From positions 1-32,011 of the forward strand of contig CANJNJ010000054.1 in the NCBI GenBank assembly GCA_947474995.1: a stretch of 32,011 nt of DNA, in the 5' to 3' direction. The position numbers and the translations under genes were made by a program. Source of the DNA: Opitutaceae bacterium (lineage in GTDB: Bacteria; Verrucomicrobiota; Verrucomicrobiia; Opitutales; Opitutaceae). The notes beneath the pieces were generated by a model that was not told the origin of the DNA, made no database searches, and saw only the letters and a program-made list of their open reading frames with translations. This document shows, in pieces, positions 23,281-30,801 of the stretch (the stretch's first letter is position 1; every line of letters begins with the position of its first letter).

Positions 23281-24741
23281 TCAGGCGAGGATACCCTTTA
23301 CGACCTCGCCCGCCACGTCAGTGAGCCGGTAGTGGCGGCCTTGGAATTTGTACGTCAGCCGCGTGTGGTCGATGCCCAGGCAGTGCAGCAGCGTCGCGTG
23401 CAGGTCGTGCACGTGCACGGGGTCACGCACGATGTTGTAGGAGTGATCGTCGGTCTCCCCGAAGGTCATCCCCGGCTTAATGCCACCGCCCGCGAGCCAA
23501 ATCGTGAAACACCGCGGATGGTGGTCGCGGCCGTAATCCTCGGGCGTCAGCCGGCCCTGGCAGTAAACCGTCCGGCCGAATTCGCCGCCCCACACCACCA
23601 ACGTGTCTTCCAATAGACCGCGTTGCTTGAGGTCCTGGATGAGCGCCGCACTCGGCTGATCGGTGTCGCGGCACTGGCCGGGAAGCTGGGTGGGAAGTTT
23701 CGTGTGCTGGTCCCAACCCCGGTGAAACAGTTCGATGAACCGGACGCCCCGCTCGGCGAGCCGCCGCGCCAGCAGACAGTTAGCGGCAAACGTCCCCGGC
23801 TTGCGCGCGTCCGGGCCGTAAAGTTCGAAGGTGCTTTCCGGCTCGCTCGAAATATCCGTCAGCTCCGGCACGCTGGTCTGCATCCGGTACGCCAGTTCAT
23901 ACTGGGCGATGCGCGTGGCGATTTCCGGATCGCCGAAATCTTCCAGCTGCATGCGGTTCATCTCCCCGAGATCATCGAGCAGGCGCCGGCGGGACGACGC
24001 GTCGACGCCGGCGGGATTCGACAGGAAGAGCACGGGATCGCGGCCCGAACGGAATTTGATGCCCTGATGCTTCGTCGGCAGAAAGCCGCTGCCCCACAGG
24101 CGGTCGTAGAGCGGCTGGTCGTCCGGATTGCCCGAGCCGTTGGACAGCAGCGCGACAAACGCCGGCAGATCGCGGTTCGCCGTGCCGAGGCCGTACGAAA
24201 TCCACGAGCCCATGCTCGGCCGTCCGGCGAGCTGCGCACCCGTTTGGAAAAACGTCATCGCCGGGTCATGGTTGATCGCCTCGGTGTGCATCGACTTGAT
24301 GAAGCACAGGTCGTCCGCCACCCGCGCCGTGTGGGGCAAGAGGTCGCTCAACCACGCGCCGCTCTTTCCATGCTGCGCGAATTTGAAGCGCGACGGCGCG
24401 ATCGGAAACCGCTCCTGCGAAGCGGTCATGCCCGTAAGCCGCTGCCCCTGGCGAATCGAGTCCGGCAGTTCCGTGCCGTAGCGCGGAGCGAGTCCCGGCT
24501 TCGGGTCGAACAAGTCCAGCTGCGACGGAGCGCCCGACTGGAACAGATAAATGACGCGCTTCGCCTTGGGCGCAAAATGGGGCAAATCCGCCAGTCCTCT
24601 GGCGGCAGCCGTACCAATCTGGGCCGTCGCCGCCACCGACTCCTCGCGCAACAGCGCCGCCAGCGCCGCCGCGCCCATCCCGGCGCGCCCGAAGAATTGG
24701 CGACGGTTGATCAGCAGCGGGTGTTCGACGGGAGATGTCAT
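23281..24741 (-). CDS. Tat-exported DUF1501 protein
   Basis: The protein has 486 aa. Twin-arginine signal [21 protein letters not shown] (Arg13-Arg14). The body follows the DUF1501 family, a member of the alkaline phosphatase/sulfatase-like superfamily: [94 protein letters not shown] and TDDHSYNIV. Function is not established. The family is greatly expanded in Planctomycetota and Verrucomicrobiota and is nearly always paired with a PSD1 cytochrome, as here. The two are on one strand with the PSD1 gene upstream across 194 bases. Confidence 0.93.
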   Translation of the reverse strand: MTSPVEHPLLINRRQFFGRAGMGAAALAALLREESVAATAQIGTAAARGLADLPHFAPKAKRVIYLFQSGAPSQLDLFDPKPGLAPRYGTELPDSIRQGQRLTGMTASQERFPIAPSRFKFAQHGKSGAWLSDLLPHTARVADDLCFIKSMHTEAINHDPAMTFFQTGAQLAGRPSMGSWISYGLGTANRDLPAFVALLSNGSGNPDDQPLYDRLWGSGFLPTKHQGIKFRSGRDPVLFLSNPAGVDASSRRRLLDDLGEMNRMQLEDFGDPEIATRIAQYELAYRMQTSVPELTDISSEPESTFELYGPDARKPGTFAANCLLARRLAERGVRFIELFHRGWDQHTKLPTQLPGQCRDTDQPSAALIQDLKQRGLLEDTLVVWGGEFGRTVYCQGRLTPEDYGRDHHPRCFTIWLAGGGIKPGMTFGETDDHSYNIVRDPVHVHDLHATLLHCLGIDHTRLTYKFQGRHYRLTDVAGEVVKGILA

Positions 24742-24935
24742 GGTTAACCGTTAGTCAGAGACTCGCCCAGGGTGCGGGCTGCCAAAACCAAACCTCGGCC
24801 AGCGGACAAATCCAGAAACTAGGAATTGCTTCATGGCTTCCTGGCTTCTGAATTTTCCGTTTTTCAGGTGGAAGCTCTGAATCTTTGTGCGTTTTCGTGG
24901 CCATTCGGTTTGGAAGATTGCAGTCGTACGAGAGC
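24742..24935. other. Gap between the PSD1 and DUF1501 genes with dispersed words
   Basis: An unusually long spacer for a gene pair that is normally adjacent. It is AT-richer than its neighbours. It contains ATGGCTTCCTGGCTTCTGAA (24833-24852), related to 17741-17760, and the word TTTGTGCGTTTTCGTGGCC (24885-24902 region), related to words at 16655 and 30746. No coding frame and no hairpin terminator were seen. Confidence 0.5.
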
Positions 24936-27900
24936 CTACGGTTTCGTGATCGCCTCGTCGAGATTCAGGATCAAGCCGGCCACCGTCGAGTAGGCCGCCA
25001 GTTCCCCGACCGCGAGCCCGGCATCGCGCGGCGCCTCACCCGCGCGGACCAGTTCCTGCGCCGCCGACGGTTCGGCCTGAAAGTGCGCCAGCTGACTGTC
25101 CAGATTCCTGCGCAACACTTTCAGCTCCGCGTCGCTCGGCGCCCGTGCCAGCACGAGGCGAAACGCCAGCCGCAGCCGCGCCTCGGGTGACGGTCCGCCT
25201 TCCCGCATCACCCGTTGCGCCAGCACGCGCGCGGCTTCGACGAACGTCACGTCGTTCAGCAACGCGAGTGCCTGCAATGGCGTACTGGTCCGTACCGGCC
25301 GCACGGAGCATGCCTCCCGGCCCGCCGCATCAAACGTCATCATCGTCGGCGGGGGACTGGTGCGTTTCCAGAAAGTGTAGAGGCTGCGGCGCCAAAGCTT
25401 GTCGCCCTGGTCCGGCTCGTAATCGGTTCCGCTCAATTCCTTCCACAAGCCGGGCGGTTGATAGGGCTTCACCGACGGCCCACCAATTTCACCGACGAGC
25501 AGTCCGCTCACGGCCAGCGCCTGATCGCGAATCATTCCCGCCTCCATCCGCACGCGCGGCCCGCGGGCCAACAGGCGGTTTTCCGGGTCGCGCGCCAGCA
25601 GCGCCGGCGAAACGCGGGAGGACTGCCGGTAGGTTGCACTCATCACCATGGTCTTCAGCGAGCGTTTCACGTCCCAGTTCGTGCTTAGGAACTCGGTGGC
25701 CAGCCAGTCGAGCAACTCCGGGTGACTCGGCAGTTCACCCTGTGAACCAAAGTCCTCGGTGGTCTTGACCAGCCCGACCCCAAAAAGCATCTGCCATTGC
25801 TGGTTCACCGCGACGCGCGCCGTCAACGGGTGGTCCGGGCTGACCAGCCACCGCGCAAAACCCAGCCGATTCCGCGCTTCGCCCGCCGGCCACGGGGGCA
25901 GGCTCGCAGGCACCCCCGTGGTGACCCGATCACCGGGCTTATCGTATTCGCCCCGTTTCAGGATGAACGAATCGCGCGGTTGCGCCATCTCCTCCATCAC
26001 CATCACGGTCGGAAGGCTCTCCACGAATTTGGCCCGCTGTTCGCGCAACCCCATCGTCAAAGCCGCCGCTTCCCGCACCGGCGGCGGCGCAAACTCCGCG
26101 AGAAAACACGCGCGCAACTTGGCGCGCTGGGCCGCCGTCCGCTGCCCGGCTGGAATCGCGGCCAGCTCGGTCACGCTTTCCGCCGTCGCCACAATGCCGA
26201 TTTCCTCCGCGTCCAGCGCGCGGTCGTAAACCCGCACATCGCCCACCTGCCAGGCGAGACGGCGGTTCGGCCCGCCGGCGCCGCCGATCCGAAACGGCTC
26301 CTTCGTTTGAAAGCTCTGGTTCAGCGCGTCAAACGCCACGCGCAGCTTCTGCGGCTGTCCGTTGACATAAATCTTCACGCCCGCCGCCACCCGCGATCCA
26401 TCGTAGGTTACGGCCACATGCTGCCACTCGTCCGGGGTCAACGCCGCCTCGCTCGCCACCCGCAGGGAGTCATCCGGTGAACGCACCGTCAGGTCGACCT
26501 CGATGCGGCCGTCGACGAGGTGCACGCTATAGCCCCGGACGTCGGTCCCGTAGTTTGAGTCGGACTCCCCCGAATCTGGCACCACACGAGAAAGCAGAAT
26601 GCCATTCGCGCCCTGCGGACGAAGCCAGGCCGTCAGCGTAAACTTGGCGTAGTATCCAAAATTCCCCACGTCACCGCCGTCGATGAAGCGCTGCCCCTCG
26701 AGCGACGCCACCGCCCCGCGCCGTCCGGGCACGAACGTCGCCTCCCCGTTGACGAATTTCGCCGTCCCCTTCGGGCCCAACGCGCGCTCCAATCCGCCCT
26801 CCCATTCAAACCGGGCCAGCAACCCTTGCGTCGGCGTCCACCCCACCGGCGACCGCGCCGCCAGTGACTTCTCCCACCCGGTTTGCTCCGCGGCGATTTG
26901 CGGCTCCAGCTCGCGCACGTGCGCTTCGGCGCCCGCGAGCTTTCGCTCCAGTTGCGCGAGTTCCTTATCCTGCGCCCTGGTCGGCGCCACCATCATGGGC
27001 GGCGAATTGCCGTATTTGTTCGCCCGGCCTTTTTCCGGCACGTTGTTGAAGGTCGCGAAGACCTGATAGAATTCCCGCTGCGCGATCGGATCGTACTTGT
27101 GGTCGTGGCACCGTGCGCAGCCCATCGTCAGTCCGAGCCACACGGTCGCGGTCGTGTCGACGCGATCCACCACATATTCCGCCGCGTATTCCTCCGGGAC
27201 GATTCCGCCCTCGCCGTTGCCGCGGTGATTGCGATTGAAGCCGGTCGCCAATCGCTGCCCGCGCGTCGGGTTGGGCAGCAGATCGCCTGCGAGCTGCTCA
27301 ACCGTAAACTGGTCGAACGGCATATTGTGGTTGTACGCATCGATGACCCAATCCCGCCAACGCCACATAGACCGCTCCCCATCGCCTTGGTAGCCGTTCG
27401 TGTCCGCGTAACGCGCTCCGTCCAGCCAGCGACTGGCCAGGCGTTCGCCGAAGTGAGGCGAGGCTAACAGCCGATCGACGACGCGCTCGTCAGCCTGCGG
27501 CGAGCGGTCCGACAAAAACGCGTCGACCTCTGCCGGCGTCGGCGGCAAACCGGTCAGGTCAAGCGACAGGCGGCGAAGGAGCGTGGTGCGATCGGCCTCC
27601 GGCGAGGGCGCCAGTTCGTCCTTCTCCAGCCGGGCCAGAATAAAACGGTCGACGTCATTGCGCGGCCATTGGGCGTCGCGCAACTGGGGCAACGCCGGAC
27701 GCGTCGGTGCCAGGAGCGCCCAATGCGGCTGCCACTTCGCCCCTTGCTCGATCCAGCGCCGCACGATCTCGATCTCTTCCGGCGCGAGCTGCCGTTCCGC
27801 CTCGAGCGGCGGCATGTGATCGTCGGGATCGCTCGTGGTAATCCGACGGAAGAGCTCACTTTTCCCGGTGTCGCCGGGAACGATGATGAAAACGTCGTCC

Positions 27901-28109
27901 AGCTTGCTCTTCGCACTCTCTTCCACATCGAGCCGGAGGTCCGCCTTCCGCTTGGCCTTGTCCGGCCCGTGACAGCGCAGGCACGCATCGGAGAGAATCG
28001 GCCGGATGTCGCGATTGAACTCCAACGGCGTCGACGGCAACGCCGCGCTCGAGGATCCGGCCAACAGGGGCAGCAGGAATACCAGGGAGATTCCGAGGGG
28101 GAATTTCAT
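24936..28109 (-). CDS. PSD1 / planctomycete-type cytochrome c protein (DUF1549-LamG-DUF1553)
   Basis: The protein is 1057 aa from ATG 28109. Signal peptide residues 1-23. The PSCyt1 cytochrome domain has one heme site CLRCHGPD (Cys43-His47), preceded by FNRDIRPILS, and a Met in DDHMPPLE. DUF1549 (PSCyt2, about 165-375) includes RFILARLEKD, FGERLASRWLDGARYADTNGYQ and RCHDHKYDP, the last with another Cys-His pair. A concanavalin/LamG-like domain lies at about 475-690 (FTLTAWLRPQG, WQHVAVTYDGSR). DUF1553 (PSD1, about 760-1010) has LGFARWLVSPDHPLTARVAVNQQWQMLFG and TPLQALALLND. The function is unknown; a role in periplasmic polysaccharide oxidation or binding is often suggested. It forms the standard pair with the downstream DUF1501 gene. 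Confidence 0.95.
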   Translation of the reverse strand: MKFPLGISLVFLLPLLAGSSSAALPSTPLEFNRDIRPILSDACLRCHGPDKAKRKADLRLDVEESAKSKLDDVFIIVPGDTGKSELFRRITTSDPDDHMPPLEAERQLAPEEIEIVRRWIEQGAKWQPHWALLAPTRPALPQLRDAQWPRNDVDRFILARLEKDELAPSPEADRTTLLRRLSLDLTGLPPTPAEVDAFLSDRSPQADERVVDRLLASPHFGERLASRWLDGARYADTNGYQGDGERSMWRWRDWVIDAYNHNMPFDQFTVEQLAGDLLPNPTRGQRLATGFNRNHRGNGEGGIVPEEYAAEYVVDRVDTTATVWLGLTMGCARCHDHKYDPIAQREFYQVFATFNNVPEKGRANKYGNSPPMMVAPTRAQDKELAQLERKLAGAEAHVRELEPQIAAEQTGWEKSLAARSPVGWTPTQGLLARFEWEGGLERALGPKGTAKFVNGEATFVPGRRGAVASLEGQRFIDGGDVGNFGYYAKFTLTAWLRPQGANGILLSRVVPDSGESDSNYGTDVRGYSVHLVDGRIEVDLTVRSPDDSLRVASEAALTPDEWQHVAVTYDGSRVAAGVKIYVNGQPQKLRVAFDALNQSFQTKEPFRIGGAGGPNRRLAWQVGDVRVYDRALDAEEIGIVATAESVTELAAIPAGQRTAAQRAKLRACFLAEFAPPPVREAAALTMGLREQRAKFVESLPTVMVMEEMAQPRDSFILKRGEYDKPGDRVTTGVPASLPPWPAGEARNRLGFARWLVSPDHPLTARVAVNQQWQMLFGVGLVKTTEDFGSQGELPSHPELLDWLATEFLSTNWDVKRSLKTMVMSATYRQSSRVSPALLARDPENRLLARGPRVRMEAGMIRDQALAVSGLLVGEIGGPSVKPYQPPGLWKELSGTDYEPDQGDKLWRRSLYTFWKRTSPPPTMMTFDAAGREACSVRPVRTSTPLQALALLNDVTFVEAARVLAQRVMREGGPSPEARLRLAFRLVLARAPSDAELKVLRRNLDSQLAHFQAEPSAAQELVRAGEAPRDAGLAVGELAAYSTVAGLILNLDEAITKP

Positions 28110-28164
28110 GTCCGGACCATGGGGGTGAACGCAAGCTGCCGGCCGTCGGGCGGCAGTTCGAGGA

Positions 28165-29418
28165 TTATTTCCGAGGGCGCGGCACTTCGCGACCCGCGAT
28201 GCTGGCCTTCGAAAAGGCCAAACGCTGCCAGGGATGCTCCGTGATGAGGTCGCCCACGCGAACCACGTTGGCATCGCCCGTGCGCTGCGCAGCGAGATTC
28301 AGCAGCACAGCTGCGCTGGTGAAATCAAACGCGTGAATCTGCGGGAATTTCCACTCCTGTTCCTTCGCCAGATACGGCAGGAGCCAGTTCAGCGCGCCAC
28401 GCAGACTTCGCCCGTCCGGCGATTTCCAACCCCACAAATCAATGCCCAGCGGCGCGACCACCTGCGCGGTGCAAGCGTGGGCCAGCAGGTTGTAGGTGGA
28501 ATACGTGAGCGCGAGGGTGCGCCGCAACTCCGCCGGCTGCCGCCCGTCGGGCTCCACCTGGCTCGCCAGACGCAGCAACGTCATGCGCTCGACTTGCCGG
28601 CGCGCGATCTCCGGACGGTCAGCGAAAACGGCAAACGATGCCACTTGGGCGTCGTACCACGAACCGTGGTTGTTCATGGCGCTGCCTTCCTTCTGCCCGG
28701 CTTCGCTCGTCAGCAGCCAGTCGACATAGCGCCCGAACCATTCCTTTACTCCCGCCAGGTGCGCGGCGGTCCAGTCGGCGTTGAACGCGAGGCGCGACGC
28801 CGCGTCCGCCAAAAAGACGAGCGACGTCGTGTCGATGATGCCGCCCGGGGTGCCGTCGGCCAGCCCGGGAACCTTCTGCGCGAACCGCAGGTGCGGGTTC
28901 ATCCGCGTTTCGGGATCGAGAAACCATGCGCGCAACAACCGGCCCGCGCGTCGGGCATGGGGCAGCGAACCGGCCGCTTCGGCATGCAACAGGAGCCACG
29001 GTACCGCGCGACAAAGTCGCTCCAAATCCGGATTGTCGTAATCGTAGAACACCGGGTTCACCTGTCCGTCGCGGTCGATCCACGGGAGGCCATCCGGCTT
29101 GCCCGGATCGGGCCACCGGTACGGCGCGAGGCTCACGTAATCGTGCGGATCGCCGGTCGGCCCCGGCGTTTTCTTGTGCACGACGGTAATTAAACCGCTG
29201 TGCAGCCACTGGTCGGCTTCACGGCCGAGCACCGCGGCACTGCCGGGTCGTTTGGCCATCGCCGCACGAAATTCCCGCCAGGTGGCCGCGTCATTGAGCA
29301 GGCTTCCCTTTTCGCCCCCGCCCTCCCGTTGGCCCCCGACCTGCGCCCGTATCGCCGGATTTAACCACGCGGCACTGCCGCCGGCCACGAAACGAAGGAA
29401 AGTACGGCGCGTGAACAT
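28165..29418 (-). CDS. Tat-exported alginate-lyase-family protein
   Basis: The protein is 417 aa from ATG 29418. Signal MFTRRTFLRFVAGGSAAWLNPAIRAQ with twin Arg4-Arg5. The rest is an alpha/alpha toroid of the alginate lyase family (PF05426, PL5-like). Hallmarks are DPHDYVSLAPYRWPDPGKPDGLPWIDRDGQVNP (residues 90-122), NPHLRFAQ, GIIDTT and the catalytic-groove motif NNHGSWYDAQ (249-258, with His251 and Tyr255). Members cleave uronic-acid polysaccharides by beta-elimination. Whether alginate is the substrate is not known. The start has a proper Shine-Dalgarno (GGGAG, seven bases upstream), rare in this window. The PSD1 gene follows 55 bases downstream on the same strand, so the three genes 29418-23281 may form one unit. 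Confidence 0.88.
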   Translation of the reverse strand: MFTRRTFLRFVAGGSAAWLNPAIRAQVGGQREGGGEKGSLLNDAATWREFRAAMAKRPGSAAVLGREADQWLHSGLITVVHKKTPGPTGDPHDYVSLAPYRWPDPGKPDGLPWIDRDGQVNPVFYDYDNPDLERLCRAVPWLLLHAEAAGSLPHARRAGRLLRAWFLDPETRMNPHLRFAQKVPGLADGTPGGIIDTTSLVFLADAASRLAFNADWTAAHLAGVKEWFGRYVDWLLTSEAGQKEGSAMNNHGSWYDAQVASFAVFADRPEIARRQVERMTLLRLASQVEPDGRQPAELRRTLALTYSTYNLLAHACTAQVVAPLGIDLWGWKSPDGRSLRGALNWLLPYLAKEQEWKFPQIHAFDFTSAAVLLNLAAQRTGDANVVRVGDLITEHPWQRLAFSKASIAGREVPRPRK

Positions 29419-29591
29419 CAGCAGGCTCCCTTCGTGGCCAGAGTCGCGACCACACCTTCCCGGCCAAGCCACCGGATGAAGCCGGTTGAAATAAAAATAG
29501 CCGCGCCCGGAACGAATGGGGTCACGCCAGTGTTCAGCTTCATGCGCCCGCTCAGGTCAACTCTTCGAATGCACGGAAAAATCGTCCCTGT

Positions 29592-29641
29592 TTGTCATTC
29601 TGAACCCGAGCGAAGTCGCCACGCGAAGCGACAGGCTTGGG
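29592..29641 (+). repeat. TGTCATTCTGA...GCGAAG-type dispersed repeat copy
   Basis: The segment begins TTGTCATTCTGAACC and continues with GAGCGAAGTCGCC and GCGAAGCGACAGGCTTGGG. The string TGTCATTCTGAGCGAAGCGAAG is a known intergenic repeat in genomes of several phyla (Bacteroidota, Chloroflexota, Verrucomicrobiota); this is recalled, not searched. Its function is unknown. Confidence 0.65.
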
Positions 29642-29750
29642 CCATCCGGTGGCTCCCTCGCACCCGTCTCGGGTCGCGTAATCTTTAAGCCCTCTCGCAA
29701 AGTCGTCTGGCCGGGGACCTGGCCTCGTCAGGTGGGGCCAAGACCCGTTG

Positions 29751-29775
29751 GTTTGTCATCTATTAGATGACAAAC
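29751..29775. promoter_or_regulatory. Perfect 25-bp palindrome, operator-like
   Basis: GTTTGTCATCT and AGATGACAAAC flank ATT, giving perfect 11-bp arms in an AT-rich island within GC-rich DNA. Lack of a T-run argues against a terminator. The outer TTTGTC...GACAAA half-sites resemble operators of dimeric helix-turn-helix regulators such as GntR, LacI or TetR types. It lies about 330 bases upstream of the alginate-lyase-family start. No regulator gene is nearby. Confidence 0.45.
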
Positions 29776-29977
29776 GGCCGGACCGGAGGACGTGAGGCTC
29801 GTTGGCCGGGGTTCAATTCGGCACGGCTTCGGGGGGGCGGTGAATCGAATCGAGGTTCAAGAGAAGCGGGCGGGCGCGGTTGCCAGCGCCGCCGGTTGCC
29901 GCGGTTGAAGGGGCGGCGTACTCGAGGGATTGAACTCGCGGAGGAACGTTCCCGTCACCGCCGTACACCCTCCTCCC

Positions 29978-30290
29978 ATGGCCAAGAGCATTTTGAAACG
30001 TTTACCCCCCGAAGAAATGACCGCGGAAGGCGAAGGGTTTCGTCAGCCCGTATTTGAAAACCTTCGTGGTCGCACGCTCGAATCCCCTGCGCTTCATGAA
30101 GGAGCCGCCGGCCCTGGAGGATCTGTTCAACACGATCCGGGGCAAGGTGGAGCGGTTCAACGTCGATAAGATCAAACAGGAAGACATCGTGGCGTCCGGC
30201 AGCGGAGCGCAGGACGAAGAGAAAAAGCATCGGTCCCTTGCGCAACAAAGAGGCCCAAGTGGAGCAAAAAACCGATCGTACGGCCGTGTA
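29978..30290 (+). pseudogene. Remnant of a small gene broken by a frameshift
   Basis: ATG 29978 opens MAKSILKRLPPEEMTAEGEG and on to GFRQPVF, then degrades into Gly/Pro-rich residues. One base shifted, near the AAAA run at 30057-30060, a second frame gives SNPLRFMKEPPALEDLF, then NTIRGKVERFNVDKIKQEDI, up to about residue 60, and again becomes non-coding-like before the stop at 30576-30578. Both pieces have better amino acid character than the other frames, so one small ancestral protein of roughly 80 residues is likely. The second part vaguely resembles the C-terminal end of small antitoxins. I cannot name a family. Confidence 0.35.
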
Positions 30291-30526
30291 ACCCTTCAAT
30301 CCGGGGAGACACAAGTTACCTTGCCCCCAGGAGCCCCAACCAATCTCCAACCGTCAAACTCATTTGCACAGGAGGCCAACCCGAGGACGATCCGAGCCCA
30401 ATCCCTCCGCCTGGCCGCGGTTCGTGCTCCGGTAGAATTCAGAGGCTTGGGCCAGGGCCTATTCGCCACCCATCCTCGCTTTGAAATTTCTCGTGGCTTG
30501 CGCGGATTCTGCAAACAGCAGTGCGG

Positions 30527-30553
30527 CCTTTTTCCGAGACTGCGCTCGGAAAA
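30527..30553. repeat. Hairpin element, first of a neighbouring pair
   Basis: CTTTTTCCGAG / CTCGGAAAAG pairs over ten bases with one bulged T around the loop ACTGCG. No T-run follows in either direction beyond the stem itself. With the next element it forms a pair of closely spaced palindromes, like a BIME of REP sequences. Confidence 0.45.
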
Positions 30554-30574
30554 GTGGCGGCGCAGCCGTGGTTG

Positions 30575-30633
30575 GTAGTTCCGCCTTCAGGCGGTGCTTG
30601 AGGCGCATCCGTTCCGCCTAAAGGCGGGACTAC
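30575..30633. repeat. 59-bp REP/MITE-like element with 20-bp inverted ends
   Basis: The left arm GTAGTTCCGCCTTCAGGCGG (30575-30594) and the reverse complement of the right arm, GTAGTCCCGCCTTTAGGCGG (30614-30633), agree at 18 of 20 positions around a 19-base centre. Each arm is itself a small palindrome (CCGCCT..AGGCGG), giving a cloverleaf-like structure. This is the architecture of REP sequences mobilised by REP-associated tyrosine transposases. No such transposase is in the window. Confidence 0.6.
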
Positions 30634-30801
30634 GAACAAGACCCGGCCTTTCCTTAGGACCAACATGTTGGTCTCTTCGTTCGAATAGTCAGACAAATAA
30701 AAACCGACAGCGTCAGGTTTGCATCTGTGCCATTGGTGAAATTTGTGGCCAAAAATCCCCCGTTCCCTTGGCGGCGGCGGCGCTAGGGTTACTTGCTATT
30801 A

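Larger units (their letters stand above)
29419..29977. other. Gene-free region upstream of the alginate-lyase-family gene
   Basis: No frame here shows family similarity. It includes a TGTCATTCTGA-type repeat (29592-29641), an operator-like palindrome (29751-29775) and a stretch of short GGTTGCC/GCGGTTG repeats near 29875-29910. The promoter of the minus-strand gene should lie in its left part, but I cannot place it. Confidence 0.5.
30291..30801. other. Gene-free region with two hairpins and dispersed words
   Basis: No supported gene. It holds the two hairpin elements listed separately and, at 30721-30760, CATCTGTGCCATTGG then TGAAATTTGTGGCCAAAAAT, related to words elsewhere in the window. 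The 3' end of the transcript of the rightmost minus-strand gene falls here, without an obvious intrinsic terminator. Confidence 0.5.

Noticed and set aside
23623-24747. 374-codon plus-strand open frame
   Set aside because: Antisense to the DUF1501 gene; Arg-rich shadow.
29805-29830. GGGGTTCAATTCGG, similar to a tRNA T-arm
   Set aside because: The flanking 5-bp stem does not pair and no acceptor or anticodon arm is found upstream. The GATTGAACTC string near 29926 fails in the same way on the other strand.
30054-30578. 174-codon plus-strand frame as an intact gene
   Set aside because: Only residues ~1-60 look protein-like; the rest runs through repeats and a hairpin. It is treated as part of a frameshifted remnant.
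30527-30633. CRISPR-like array
   Set aside because: Only two non-identical palindromes with no regular repeat-spacer pattern and no cas genes.
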